36,828 bases of DNA from an uncultured Lachnospiraceae bacterium. GTDB lineage: Bacteria > Bacillota > Clostridia > Lachnospirales > Lachnospiraceae. Each line of letters opens with the position of its first letter. The stretch's first letter is position 1. This document shows, one piece after another, positions 1 through 8,112 of the stretch. The position numbers and the translations under genes are program-made. The stretch lies in assembly GCA_910588285.1 (NCBI GenBank), contig CAJUQB010000051.1, positions 1 through 36,828 of the forward strand. The letters are read 5' to 3'. The notes below the pieces were generated by a model. The model did no database searches and had not been told where the DNA came from. It worked only from the letters and a program-made list of their open reading frames with translations.

Positions 1-59
1 AAAATAATTTTCAGCACTTTTCACAATGATTTAGAGGGGGGGAGTGAACAGTAACCAGC

Positions 60-962
60 CTATTCCAGCCGATACAGCAGCTCCTGAAAATAATCCGGCA
101 GCGGAGCTTCCAATTCTATATATTCCCCACTGGAGGGATGGAGAAAGCCAATCACCATAGCATGGAGGGTCTGTCCCTGGAGCCGGCAGGGCTCCCTGCC
201 GCTGCCATAAAGTGCATCCCCCAAAAGGGGATGGCCGATGCTGGCCATATGCACCCGGATCTGGTGGGTACGCCCGGTCTCCAGCTCAAATTCCATATAT
301 GTGTGGCGCTGGAAATGCTTCAGCACACGATAATGGGTCACCGCATGCTTGCCATTGGCATGATTGACCGCCATTTTTTTTCGCTGGGTGGGATGGCGTC
401 CGATGGGGCCCTCCACGCTCCCACTCTCCTCTTTTACATATCCGTTTACAATGCCGCGATACCGCCGGGTGACGCTGTGAGCCTTGATCTGCTCTGCAAT
501 GGCAGTATGTGCGCTGTCATTCTTACAGACAATCAATGCGCCGGTGGTATCCATATCAATACGGTGTACAATGCCAGGCCGGATCTCACCGTTGATGCCG
601 GACAGGCTGTCCTGGCAGTGAAACAGGATTGCATTCACCAGCGTGCCGGTATAATGGCCGGCAGAAGGATGCACCACCATCCCCTTGGGCTTATTCACCA
701 CCAGCACATCCTCATCCTCATAGAGAATATCCAGGGGAATATCCTCCGGCAGGATGGCGACCTCCTGAGCCTTTGGCACCGTCACATGGAGCAGATCCCC
801 GCCGCTGACCGGATAGCTGGCCTTGGCCGGCCTTCCATTGACCAGGACAAGCTGATCCTTGATCAGCCTCTGAAAAAAAGAGCGGGACTGCTGCTGATAA
901 ATCAAAGCCAAATATTTGTCCAGACGTTCCCCGTCGTATTCCATTGCTACTTCAAACTCCAT
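60..962 (-). CDS. rluD: RluA/RluD-family 23S rRNA pseudouridine synthase
   Basis: This 300-residue protein is a full-length RluA-family pseudouridine synthase, which isomerises specific uridines in large-subunit rRNA. An N-terminal S4 RNA-binding domain covers about residues 12-60. The catalytic domain has the family motif HRIDMDTTG at residues 133-141, with Asp136 as the expected nucleophile; the usual form is HRLDxxTSG, so Ile and Thr are mild variants. A second conserved stretch, GRTHQIRVHM, lies near residue 232. The ATG start overlaps the end of lspA by 11 bases, which suggests translational coupling; the lspA-rluD pairing is common in Firmicutes. It is the last gene of the run that begins at the promoter near 6250. 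The RluD subtype, as opposed to RluA or RluC, is inferred from context and domain order. Confidence 0.93.
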   Translation of the reverse strand: MEFEVAMEYDGERLDKYLALIYQQQSRSFFQRLIKDQLVLVNGRPAKASYPVSGGDLLHVTVPKAQEVAILPEDIPLDILYEDEDVLVVNKPKGMVVHPSAGHYTGTLVNAILFHCQDSLSGINGEIRPGIVHRIDMDTTGALIVCKNDSAHTAIAEQIKAHSVTRRYRGIVNGYVKEESGSVEGPIGRHPTQRKKMAVNHANGKHAVTHYRVLKHFQRHTYMEFELETGRTHQIRVHMASIGHPLLGDALYGSGREPCRLQGQTLHAMVIGFLHPSSGEYIELEAPLPDYFQELLYRLE

Positions 963-1500
963 GCTCCTCCTTCTTCCTGCGCCCCGGCCAGATGCGCTCC
1001 AGATCCCGCTCCTTATAGTAAAACAGGAACAGGATCACAAATACAAACACAGCACATGTCACATAAATATCAGCCACATTGAAAACCGGGAAATCAATCC
1101 ATTCAAAATAGAAAAAATCAACCACATAATTCAGCCGGACGCGGTCAATAAAATTCCCAAAGGCGCCTGCCAGCACAAATACACAGAGAATGCGCAGCGG
1201 CAGAAACCGCCGCTCCGGCAGCAGATGCAGATAAGCCCAGCAGATAAAAAGGCAGATAACAATGGTTATAATTACGAAAAATACCTTCTGCCCCTGAAGG
1301 ATACCAAAGGCCGCGCCCCGGTTTTCCAGGTAATGCAGGCGGAATACTCCCTCCCAAAGCACACGGTCCGAGCCGCCATGTGCCGGAGACAGGCTCCTGA
1401 CTGCCAAAAGCTTTGTAAATTGATCCAATGCGATCAGAGCCAGGACAGACAGGATGGCAAGGATGCTTTTTTTGATTCGTTCCCCTTTCAAATGCTCCAT
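952..1500 (-). CDS. lspA: Lipoprotein signal peptidase II
   Basis: LspA is the membrane aspartyl protease that removes signal peptides from prolipoproteins after lipid attachment. The 182-residue product has four hydrophobic segments (about 12-33, 72-92, 101-115 and 146-162). Both catalytic aspartate motifs are present: GNFIDR with Asp119 and FNVADI with Asp144. The ENRGAAFG motif near residue 60 is also typical. The ATG is preceded by AGGAGAG at good distance. The window encodes at least two likely substrates, the DacF-like lipoprotein and the DUF3048 lipoprotein. The C-terminus is unusually basic and charged (RKKEEH). Confidence 0.96.
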   Translation of the reverse strand: MEHLKGERIKKSILAILSVLALIALDQFTKLLAVRSLSPAHGGSDRVLWEGVFRLHYLENRGAAFGILQGQKVFFVIITIVICLFICWAYLHLLPERRFLPLRILCVFVLAGAFGNFIDRVRLNYVVDFFYFEWIDFPVFNVADIYVTCAVFVFVILFLFYYKERDLERIWPGRRKKEEHGV

Positions 1501-1532
1501 AATAAACGACTCTCCTATTTCTTATTCTAAGC

Positions 1533-2636
1533 TTAAAACAGACAGCGGATTCCCTCCAAAATCTGTGCATCGGACAATTCCCTGGTAATATAGGCCTCCC
1601 CCACACGCTGCAGGAGGATAAACTTCACGCTTCCGCCATCCATTTTTTTATCCAGCTTCGTAGCCTCCAGCACCTGCTCTGGTGTAAAGCCCTGCACATT
1701 GGCCTGACTTAGGCTTAAGGGCAGGCCAAAGGCTGCGATGGCTTCCTTCAGCTGCCTTAAATCCGAGCCGGCATAGGACCCATACCGGCAGGACAGCTCC
1801 GCTGCCGCCACCATCCCTAAGGCCACGCATTCTCCGTGGAGCAGCGAGAAGTCTGAGAGCTTTTCAACAGCATGGCCAATGGTATGGCCAAAATTAAGCA
1901 GGGCGCGCTCTCCCTGTTCCTTGGGATCCCGCTGAACCACATCCCCCTTGATCCGGCAGCTGCCATAGACCATTTCCTCCAAAGCGCCCAGATCACCGGA
2001 AAGGATCTCCTCCTGATGGTCCATAAGCCACTGAAAATAAGCAGAATCCTTAATTTGCCCATGCTTGATGATCTCCCCCATCCCGGAGGACAGATGGGCC
2101 TTGGGCAGAGAATGCAGTACGGAAAGATTCATATACACCAGACGGGGCATATAAAAGGCTCCTACCATATTTTTGTATTGGAGGAAATCTACGCCGGTCT
2201 TGCCGCCAATGCTGCTGTCCACCTGTGCCAGGAGGCTTGTGGGAATCTGGATAAAATCAATGCCCCGCAGGTAGGTGGCTGCCGCAAATCCTGTCAGATC
2301 TCCCACAACGCCGCCCCCCAGGGCCACCAGCAGATCCTTGCGGTCAAACCGGTTTTGGATCAGGTGCTCATATACCTGCCCCACGGTCCCTGTGTGCTTG
2401 GAGGCTTCTCCGGCCTCAAATACATAGCTGGTGCATAGGGAAAAATGAGCTGCCAGCAGGCAACAGATCTCCTCCAGATACAGGGGAGCTACATTGGAAT
2501 CCGAGATCACGCAGACCTTGCGCTGGGGCTGATATCCCAGCGCCTGGATACAGGGCAGCAGGGAACAAAAATCACGTTCCAGATGGATTTCATAACATGG
2601 GCTTCCGCCATAGGAAACCGGAACAACCAAACTCAT
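1533..2636 (-). CDS. aroB: 3-dehydroquinate synthase
   Basis: AroB converts DAHP to 3-dehydroquinate, the second step of the shikimate pathway, using NAD and a divalent metal. The 367-residue length is normal. Visible family motifs are the NAD-binding GGGVVGDLTGFAAATYLRG, the stretch QVDSSIGGKTGVD that follows it, NFGHTIGHA with metal-ligand histidines, and HGECVALGM. The start codon is ATG with AAAGG about 11 bases upstream. The gene sits alone between ylmH and lspA, away from any other shikimate gene seen here, so it may be carried in the division/lipoprotein operon without a functional link. Confidence 0.96.
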   Translation of the reverse strand: MSLVVPVSYGGSPCYEIHLERDFCSLLPCIQALGYQPQRKVCVISDSNVAPLYLEEICCLLAAHFSLCTSYVFEAGEASKHTGTVGQVYEHLIQNRFDRKDLLVALGGGVVGDLTGFAAATYLRGIDFIQIPTSLLAQVDSSIGGKTGVDFLQYKNMVGAFYMPRLVYMNLSVLHSLPKAHLSSGMGEIIKHGQIKDSAYFQWLMDHQEEILSGDLGALEEMVYGSCRIKGDVVQRDPKEQGERALLNFGHTIGHAVEKLSDFSLLHGECVALGMVAAAELSCRYGSYAGSDLRQLKEAIAAFGLPLSLSQANVQGFTPEQVLEATKLDKKMDGGSVKFILLQRVGEAYITRELSDAQILEGIRCLF

Positions 2637-2669
2637 AGGGCATGGATCCTTTCTATATTACATGACAGA

Positions 2670-3422
2670 CTATCGGTACCTGTTATACGATATTTTTATG
2701 CGGCCTTTTCTGGTCTCTCCCTCCTCCGCCAGGAATTGAAAACGGCCCGTTCCCCGGATCGAGATAATCTCCCCCGGATGGCAGCTGCCCTTTGGACTGG
2801 ACATCTGCTTTCCATTGATAAAGACAAGCCCCCGGTGAATCAGATCACAGGCCTGGCTGCGGGAAATGCGGCACATGGCAGCCAATACGGCGTCCAGCCG
2901 GTTGGAGGGAACGATTCCCTGGCAGGCTTCCAGATGGGGCGAACATGCAGGCTCCCCTGGCTGCGCCGCTGTGACAGATACCGGGGTGTTCCGGATCCTG
3001 GTTAATTCCTGCTGGATAAACGCAAAGATACTGCTGTGGCAGAACACATAGATATCCTGCTCCTGGATCAGGATATCCCCCAGGGTTTCCCGTTCAATCC
3101 CAAGGCTCATCAGGCTTCCCAGCACGTCACGGTGGGTCAGCTCCTGGGAAAACCGGCGGTTCTGGGGTGTAATCATACAGCATACCAGCGGGTAATCCCC
3201 CTGAAATACAAAAGCATCAGGTAGAAATGCTATCATCTGACGCTCCGCACCCTCATAGCCGCCAAAAAGCTCATATGCTCCGTAAAGCTCGGATGCACAG
3301 CCATGAAATATATTCTGTTCATTTAAGTTCAGAAAATTGCTGTAGAGAGGGATCCCTCTCTCATAGGCCTGCCTGGACAAATCCACCAGGTGCCTGCCCA
3401 GCATAGTCTCTTCCTTTGTCAT
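2670..3422 (-). CDS. ylmH: YlmH family S4-domain RNA-binding protein
   Basis: This 250-residue protein matches the YlmH family: an N-terminal conserved domain followed by a C-terminal S4 domain (about residues 174-230, with NRLDAVLAAMCRISRSQA and a GLVFINGK segment). YlmH is encoded in division gene clusters of Gram-positive bacteria and binds RNA and ribosomes; work in Bacillus links it to rescue of stalled large subunits. Its start has AGAGGA upstream and lies 11 bases after the sepF stop, so the two are almost certainly co-transcribed. The usual neighbours ylmG and divIVA are absent from this cluster. Confidence 0.9.
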   Translation of the reverse strand: MTKEETMLGRHLVDLSRQAYERGIPLYSNFLNLNEQNIFHGCASELYGAYELFGGYEGAERQMIAFLPDAFVFQGDYPLVCCMITPQNRRFSQELTHRDVLGSLMSLGIERETLGDILIQEQDIYVFCHSSIFAFIQQELTRIRNTPVSVTAAQPGEPACSPHLEACQGIVPSNRLDAVLAAMCRISRSQACDLIHRGLVFINGKQMSSPKGSCHPGEIISIRGTGRFQFLAEEGETRKGRIKISYNRYR

Positions 3423-3433
3423 GGATATGTCCT

Positions 3434-3970
3434 CTAATACTCAGACTTAATAGCAGGATGATCCAGCGCATCTACCATACTGAGAAAATCACCGGAAATG
3501 TCCACGCTGGACGGTGTAATAATAAATATGTAGTTGGAAATCTTCTGCAGATTGCCGCTGATGGCAAAACAGGAACCAGATGTAAAATCAATAATGCGCT
3601 GGGCAATATCAAGATCCAGGCCTTCCACATTCAATACAACGGTACGATCCTGTAACAGTGTCTCCGTAATCTCACGGGCATCCTCCACTGAGGTCGGCTT
3701 TATCACACAAACTTCCATTCCATTTCCCTGCTTTCTGCTGGAGCGCATCGGCGTAACCTTTGGCGTAGTCTTCACCGGCTTCTCCTTCGCTGGACTGGGG
3801 CGGTATTCCTCCTCCGGATAGTCATCCCTTGCCGGCTTCTCCTTGCGGCTTTTCTTCCTGGGAGGCTCCTCCTCATAATCATCTTCATCGTAATATTCTT
3901 CATTATAAAAATCGTCCTCATCATCCGGATTCAGACGCATAATATTCAAAAACTTATCAAGTACGCTCAT
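3434..3970 (-). CDS. sepF: Cell division protein SepF
   Basis: SepF links the FtsZ ring to the membrane and bundles FtsZ filaments. I chose the ATG at 3970 because it has GGGAG upstream and gives the classic SepF N-terminus, MSVLDKFLNIMRL, an amphipathic membrane-binding helix; a longer reading frame starting at 4090 has no family support. The 178-residue product then has a highly acidic stretch (about 16-35), a Lys/Pro-rich linker (to about 83), and the conserved globular SepF domain (about 85-172) with the TVVLNVEGLD and GSCFAISGN segments. It lies 34 bases after ylmE, matching the ylmE-sepF order known in Firmicutes. Confidence 0.95.
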   Translation of the reverse strand: MSVLDKFLNIMRLNPDDEDDFYNEEYYDEDDYEEEPPRKKSRKEKPARDDYPEEEYRPSPAKEKPVKTTPKVTPMRSSRKQGNGMEVCVIKPTSVEDAREITETLLQDRTVVLNVEGLDLDIAQRIIDFTSGSCFAISGNLQKISNYIFIITPSSVDISGDFLSMVDALDHPAIKSEY

Positions 3971-4004
3971 GTATCTCTCCCTTATGTTCCGTGATTGCTG
4001 TTCG

Positions 4005-4709
4005 CTATTGGATATCCGCTCCCGGGTACTGGCGCTCACCAAAGATCCCGGTGCCCACGCGAACCATGGTTGCCCCCTCTTCAATGGCAACCATATAATC
4101 TCCTGTCATACCCATGGACAGAATATCCATACCTACATTATCAATGTTTTTCCTGTTGATGTCAACAGATAATTCCTTCATTTTACGGAAATACATGCGA
4201 TTTTCCTCCGGATCCTCCACAAAAGGCGCGATTGTCATCAGGCCGCGGACATGGATGCCAGGCAGTGCGGCGATTTCCGTTACCAGCGAGATGGCCTCCT
4301 GGGCCGTCATTCCGAACTTGGATTCCTCACCGGCAATATTCACCTCCACCAGAATATCTGCTTCCACCTGCTTTGCCTGGGCCATGCGGCTGATCTCCTC
4401 CGCCAGGCGCAGAGAATCCACCGAATGGATCAGACATGCCTTATCCACAATGTATTTTACCTTATTCCGCTGCAGGTGGCCGATCATATGCCAATGGATG
4501 TCCTTGGGCAGCAGCTCGTATTTCTCGGTCAGCTCCTGCACCTTATTCTCCCCAAATTCACGGACACCGGCTTCATAAACCGTCTCAAGCATAGAGACGG
4601 GCTTCGTTTTGCTGACCGCAATCAGCGTCACCTCCGATGGGTCCCTTCCTGCCTTGCGGCAGGCCTGATTGATATTCTCCTGTACCTGTATCAGATTCTC
4701 TCTCAACAT
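4005..4709 (-). CDS. ylmE: YggS/YlmE family PLP homeostasis protein
   Basis: This 234-residue protein belongs to the YggS/PLPBP (PROSC) family, single-domain PLP-binding proteins with an alanine-racemase-like barrel fold that manage free pyridoxal phosphate and amino-acid/keto-acid balance. The PLP lysine is in AVSKTKP (Lys34), followed by the family hallmarks FGENKVQE and WHMIGHLQRNK. Near the C-terminus, LSMGMTGDYMVAIEEGATMVRVGTGIFG is the conserved phosphate-binding region. It is upstream of sepF in the ylm division cluster, the same placement as Bacillus ylmE. Confidence 0.94.
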   Translation of the reverse strand: MLRENLIQVQENINQACRKAGRDPSEVTLIAVSKTKPVSMLETVYEAGVREFGENKVQELTEKYELLPKDIHWHMIGHLQRNKVKYIVDKACLIHSVDSLRLAEEISRMAQAKQVEADILVEVNIAGEESKFGMTAQEAISLVTEIAALPGIHVRGLMTIAPFVEDPEENRMYFRKMKELSVDINRKNIDNVGMDILSMGMTGDYMVAIEEGATMVRVGTGIFGERQYPGADIQ

Positions 4710-4768
4710 GGTTCTGTACTTCCTTTCCTCTACATTATATTCCTCTCCAGGCTCTTACCTGCTCCCAT

Positions 4769-6145
4769 TTAATGTATGATATCATTTTCCTCCACACTGC
4801 TGCTGTCCAGGGCAATGTGGTCATACATGGAAATCCCATAGGAGGTTCCTGTATTTATGATGGTATATTCCTCATTTTCAAACAGCTTCTCAATCCGTTT
4901 AAATACGGCATAGCCCTTGTTCACATTGTAAACGCCCTCCAGAGAGGCAAGCTCCTTCAGCAGGAACCGCTCATTGGAATCCGGCAGCAGCGCGGTATCT
5001 CCAACGGAAACACCTTCCCCGTCAATATAATAGGCATCCTCCGTCTCGTAAAATAGTGTCACGGGTGTGAATTCCACCTTTGCATTGCCCTTTTCATCCA
5101 GATATTCCTTCAAAATGCCATCCTCGCCGGAATCTCCTCCCTTGGTAATATAGTTCTTGGGAATCACAAGAAAATCCTTGCTGGTAATGGCTGTATTGGG
5201 AATCTTGAGCCCGGAGGTATCTGTGAGAAGCAATTCCAGCTTCACATAGCGTTCAGTGGCAAAACGGATCATGGAATTCTTAAAATCCAGAATCAGATAC
5301 CAGGCCCCATCCTTCAATAATGTTCTGGAGGCAGCCCAGACCGTGGTATTATCCTTCCAGAAACGGACCTTGATATTCTCTTCCTCCGCAAGATCCGCTG
5401 CAAGGCCTTCTGCAATGGGAATCACCACCTGCCAGAATTCACTGGTGATCAGCTTGTATACCGCATCGTCGGGAGAAACCGTCTCCCGCTCCATGAAATT
5501 CTCCCTCCGGTAGGACTGGGTGTCAAACATCTCCGCAGTAAAGGTCTCTGCCGTGACCTCCTCCAGACCGTCCCTGTTATAGACCACAACACCGTCCTTG
5601 GGTGTATTTTCCATCCGCAGGCTGCCGGCAGCAGCCGGCGCATCCTGGGGCTGTCCCTGGCTAAGCGCTTCCATCAGAGTGGCCTCCATATCATATTTGA
5701 ACTGATAGACCCTCTGAAAATCGTTATTAGAATAGCTGGCCAGAAATTGGCCTGCCACCTCCTCCATCTGCCGGTATGACTCGTCCGAAATCAACAGCTC
5801 CCCGTCGTTTTGGGCCGTCATCTGCTGATAATAGTCCCCGGTGGCATCCAGGGAGTAGATGCAGCTGCCTGCGCCGGCCTTGGTGCCGTCCCGGTAATAG
5901 TAATGGATATATCCGCTGTCTGCGGCATAATACACGGTCTCCTCCCTCAGAATCAGCCCTTCAAAGGTCGTATTCTGGGCAATGGAGCCCTGGGTCACCT
6001 CATAGGCAGAAATATGGGTATCCGTCATATACTGATAGATAAAATACAGCAGATAGATAAAAATAAGGCAAAATATAACGATCTCTATATTAATTTGAAA
6101 TGGTTTTCGATATCTGACTACCTTACGATTGCGGTTTCTTGCCAA
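4769..6145 (-). CDS. HlyD-like single-pass membrane protein of the ylm cluster
   Basis: The product is 458 residues from a TTG start with AGGAAGG 8 bases upstream. A basic N-terminus is followed by one transmembrane helix (about residues 18-38), with the rest predicted extracytoplasmic. Around residues 50-110 there is a lipoyl/barrel-sandwich-like segment (VTQGSIAQNTTFEGLILREE, then a glycine-rich turn), and a second beta-rich part follows from about 330. Such proteins are usually labelled HlyD-family periplasmic adaptors, but no ABC or RND partner is encoded here. Position at the head of the ylmE-sepF-ylmH operon suggests an envelope or division role; that is inference. It is driven by the promoter near 6223-6251. 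Confidence 0.75.
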   Translation of the reverse strand: MARNRNRKVVRYRKPFQINIEIVIFCLIFIYLLYFIYQYMTDTHISAYEVTQGSIAQNTTFEGLILREETVYYAADSGYIHYYYRDGTKAGAGSCIYSLDATGDYYQQMTAQNDGELLISDESYRQMEEVAGQFLASYSNNDFQRVYQFKYDMEATLMEALSQGQPQDAPAAAGSLRMENTPKDGVVVYNRDGLEEVTAETFTAEMFDTQSYRRENFMERETVSPDDAVYKLITSEFWQVVIPIAEGLAADLAEEENIKVRFWKDNTTVWAASRTLLKDGAWYLILDFKNSMIRFATERYVKLELLLTDTSGLKIPNTAITSKDFLVIPKNYITKGGDSGEDGILKEYLDEKGNAKVEFTPVTLFYETEDAYYIDGEGVSVGDTALLPDSNERFLLKELASLEGVYNVNKGYAVFKRIEKLFENEEYTIINTGTSYGISMYDHIALDSSSVEENDIIH

Positions 6146-6222
6146 AATAAAATCCTTCCTGGAATCGCCCCCACAGGGAGATCATGTGTCAGTCCATAAA
6201 TCAAGTTTAAAACATCTGTATA

Positions 6223-6251
6223 AGTATACCATTATTTTGCCATACTATCAA
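6223..6251 (-). promoter_or_regulatory. Sigma-A-type promoter for the hlyD-like/ylmE/sepF operon
   Basis: On the minus strand TTGATA (forward 6246-6251) and TATACT (forward 6223-6228) are separated by exactly 17 bases, close to consensus. Transcription would start near 6216, giving a leader of about 70 bases before the TTG start at 6145. No other comparably strong promoter was noticed between here and rluD. Confidence 0.8.
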
Positions 6252-6307
6252 TGACAGAAAAACAAGAATTCACACTAAAAACACACGAAAATAGGAGGTA
6301 CTTCGCA

Positions 6308-6520
6308 ATGAATACAAAAGGACTGGATTATACGCTGCTTACGCTGGTGATTATCGGGGCGGTCAACTGGGGGCTGATTGGCTTCTTCCGGTTTGACCTG
6401 GTGGCGTTCCTGTTTGGCGAAATGTCCTGGCTTTCCCGTATTGTCTATGCACTGGTGGGCATCAGCGGCTTGTATCTGCTGAGCGCATTCGGACGAATTC
6501 GTTCCTTTGAACAGGCATAA
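6308..6520 (+). CDS. DUF378 family small membrane protein
   Basis: This is the only plus-strand gene in the window. I chose the ATG at 6308 because AGGAGG lies about 9 bases upstream and the 70-residue product matches the usual DUF378 length; the in-frame ATG at 6251 lacks such a site. The protein has two hydrophobic helices (about residues 7-25 and 43-62) and the family pattern LVIIGAVNWGLIGFFRFDLVA. DUF378 proteins are widespread small membrane proteins of unknown function. It is divergent from the hlyD-like gene and convergent with the P-loop gene. Confidence 0.88.
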   Translation: MNTKGLDYTLLTLVIIGAVNWGLIGFFRFDLVAFLFGEMSWLSRIVYALVGISGLYLLSAFGRIRSFEQA

Positions 6521-6521
6521 G

Positions 6522-6551
6522 GAAGAGGATGCCCTCTGGGCATCCTCCTTC
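6522..6551. terminator. Shared bidirectional terminator hairpin
   Basis: GAGGATGCC (6525-6533) pairs perfectly with GGCATCCTC (6539-6547) around a five-base loop, and GAA/TTC extend the stem with one bulged base. It lies just after the DUF378 stop and downstream of the convergent P-loop gene, so it can serve both strands. The T-runs on either side are short, so efficiency is uncertain. Confidence 0.65.
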
Positions 6552-6570
6552 TATTTGCATACACGAAAGC

Positions 6571-6990
6571 CTATAAGGAAAGCGTAATCCTTGCTTTGGC
6601 ACATTCCGGAAGCTTTGCTTCGTCTCTGGAAACACTCAGCACAAAATTCACATGGAAGGCACTGCTAATCACATCCAGGCGCTCAATGGCATGAGGAATC
6701 TCTTCTTCTTTTACTGCGGAGATGGTAAGGAAGCTGTCTAAGTACATTGCCTCCAGGTCATGATCCTGGGAAATAATTCCGTTCAGGAAGCCCAAAAACT
6801 CGTCACAATTGGAAATCGGAAAATCAGAAACATTGATTAAGCGCACCTTATTGCTCAGCTCATACATGTGCTTTGTGCTCTTGTCCAGATAAACAATGTT
6901 GCCATTGGCAGTCCCCACAGCCTTGTTCACCTGCTCCAGTAAATGCTTTGTTTTTCCTTTTCCCTTCTCACCAGCAATAATCTGTATCAT
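6571..6990 (-). CDS. Small P-loop protein of unknown function
   Basis: The 139-residue product begins with a beta strand and a Walker A motif, GEKGKGKTK (about residues 7-15), and has a plausible Walker B-like segment, LEAMYLDSFL, near residue 80. It is much shorter than a full AAA or PilT ATPase, although relatives in Clostridia are sometimes labelled ATP-binding or twitching-motility PilT proteins; nothing here supports a pilus role, and no pilus genes are present. It has its own strong promoter and an AGGAGG site, so it appears to be a separately regulated single gene. The function is not known to me. Confidence 0.75.
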   Translation of the reverse strand: MIQIIAGEKGKGKTKHLLEQVNKAVGTANGNIVYLDKSTKHMYELSNKVRLINVSDFPISNCDEFLGFLNGIISQDHDLEAMYLDSFLTISAVKEEEIPHAIERLDVISSAFHVNFVLSVSRDEAKLPECAKARITLSL

Positions 6991-7053
6991 GTCAATACCC
7001 TCCTAGTTCTATTTTCGCTCAATACGAACAAAATATTTTCTCTTCATAAAACA

Positions 7054-7082
7054 ATTATAGAACATATTTACAGAAAATACAA
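7054..7082 (-). promoter_or_regulatory. Sigma-A-type promoter for the P-loop gene
   Basis: On the minus strand TTGTAT (forward 7077-7082) and a perfect TATAAT (forward 7054-7059) are 17 bases apart. The start codon at 6990 is preceded by AGGAGG, giving a leader of roughly 55 bases. The surrounding 6991-7101 stretch is AT-rich and has no other gene. Confidence 0.8.
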
Positions 7083-7101
7083 TCACATTTTCGATTATTT
7101 T

Positions 7102-8112
7102 TTACTCTATTTTTTTCAGCAGCTCGTTCATGTGAACATAGAGATTGTCACGGCCATCTGCCTTCAGGACAATGGAGATAAACAGGCCTCCCCCAGAGTC
7201 CTGACTGAACAAAACCAGGCAGTTGCCGGCTGCACTGGTGGTTCCTGTTTTCCCGCCCAGGACCGTCACGCCCTCCGGGGCCTTCTTATCCCCCTTGAGA
7301 TACTGGTTGGAGGTGTCCCATTCCTTTGTCACCTGCTTTCCCGCCTGGTTCTGAAAGGCGGCATGGTAGCTGGGCGCTTCTATGATCTCCCGAAACAGAG
7401 CGAATTCCATGGCTGCCTGGGAGATCAGATACAGGTCATACAGCGTCGTATAATGCTCCTCATGGGTCAGGCCATGGGAATTCACAAAATGCGAATTGGT
7501 AGCGCCAAGGGCCAGGGCTTCCTGGTTCATAAGCTCTGCAAAGGCTTCCTGGCTGCCCGAGATCATCTCTGCAATGGCAATTGCCGCGTCGTTTCCGCTG
7601 CACAGAAGCAGGCCGTACAGCAGCTGTTCCAGAGAAATCACATCGCCAACCGACAATCCGCACACAGAAGAGCCCTGCTCCAGCTGCAGAGCTGCTTCGC
7701 TCACCCTGGTAGTTGCCGACAAATCGCCGTATTTGATGGCAACATATGCGGTTAATATCTTGGTGGTGCTGGCCGGATGCAGACGCGCATGGATATTCCT
7801 GGCATACAGGATCTCACGATTGTCCACATCAAAGAGGCCGGCTGCCTCTGACAGGGAATCCGTCACTCCCTCTGCAGTAAGGTCCGTATTTCCGCCCACA
7901 CAAAGGGAAGCCCCAAAAAAGGCCGGGCTGCCTGTCTTATTCGCTGCTGTATCAGGTTCCAGGGAATCTGCTGCTGGTATCCCCAGAGCCTCCGCCGCAG
8001 CATAGACGCCGTAAGGCTGCTCTGGCACAATCTCCTGGCCGCAGCCGCTCATACAAAAGGCCAGGGCCAGGATACCTGCCATAAACCGATGCTTTTTAAC
8101 GATACATTTCAC
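7102..8112 (-). CDS. dacF: D-alanyl-D-alanine carboxypeptidase, lipoprotein form (peptidase S11)
   Basis: This is a DD-carboxypeptidase that trims the terminal D-Ala of peptidoglycan stem peptides. The three penicillin-binding motifs are present: STTK (Ser115-Lys118), SGN (172-174) and KTG (288-290). The N-terminus is basic and hydrophobic and ends in a probable lipobox, CMSGC (Cys24), so the enzyme is probably lipid-anchored. The 336-residue chain stops soon after the catalytic domain and lacks the usual C-terminal beta domain and amphipathic anchor of PBP5-type enzymes, which fits the N-terminal anchor. The GTG start at 8112 overlaps mgsA by 17 bases. Assignment as DacF rather than another S11 paralogue is tentative. 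Confidence 0.88.
   Translation of the reverse strand: MKCIVKKHRFMAGILALAFCMSGCGQEIVPEQPYGVYAAAEALGIPAADSLEPDTAANKTGSPAFFGASLCVGGNTDLTAEGVTDSLSEAAGLFDVDNREILYARNIHARLHPASTTKILTAYVAIKYGDLSATTRVSEAALQLEQGSSVCGLSVGDVISLEQLLYGLLLCSGNDAAIAIAEMISGSQEAFAELMNQEALALGATNSHFVNSHGLTHEEHYTTLYDLYLISQAAMEFALFREIIEAPSYHAAFQNQAGKQVTKEWDTSNQYLKGDKKAPEGVTVLGGKTGTTSAAGNCLVLFSQDSGGGLFISIVLKADGRDNLYVHMNELLKKIE

Noticed and set aside
138..1082. Plus-strand open frame of 314 codons opposite rluD and lspA
   Set aside because: It is antisense to two well-supported genes and has no family similarity.
3971..4090. N-terminal extension of sepF
   Set aside because: The extension overlaps ylmE and lacks family similarity; the internal ATG at 3970 has a good ribosome binding site and the classic amphipathic start.
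6251..6307. Plus-strand promoter for the DUF378 gene
   Set aside because: An ATGACA-17-ACTAAA pair can be drawn but the -10 element is too weak to call.
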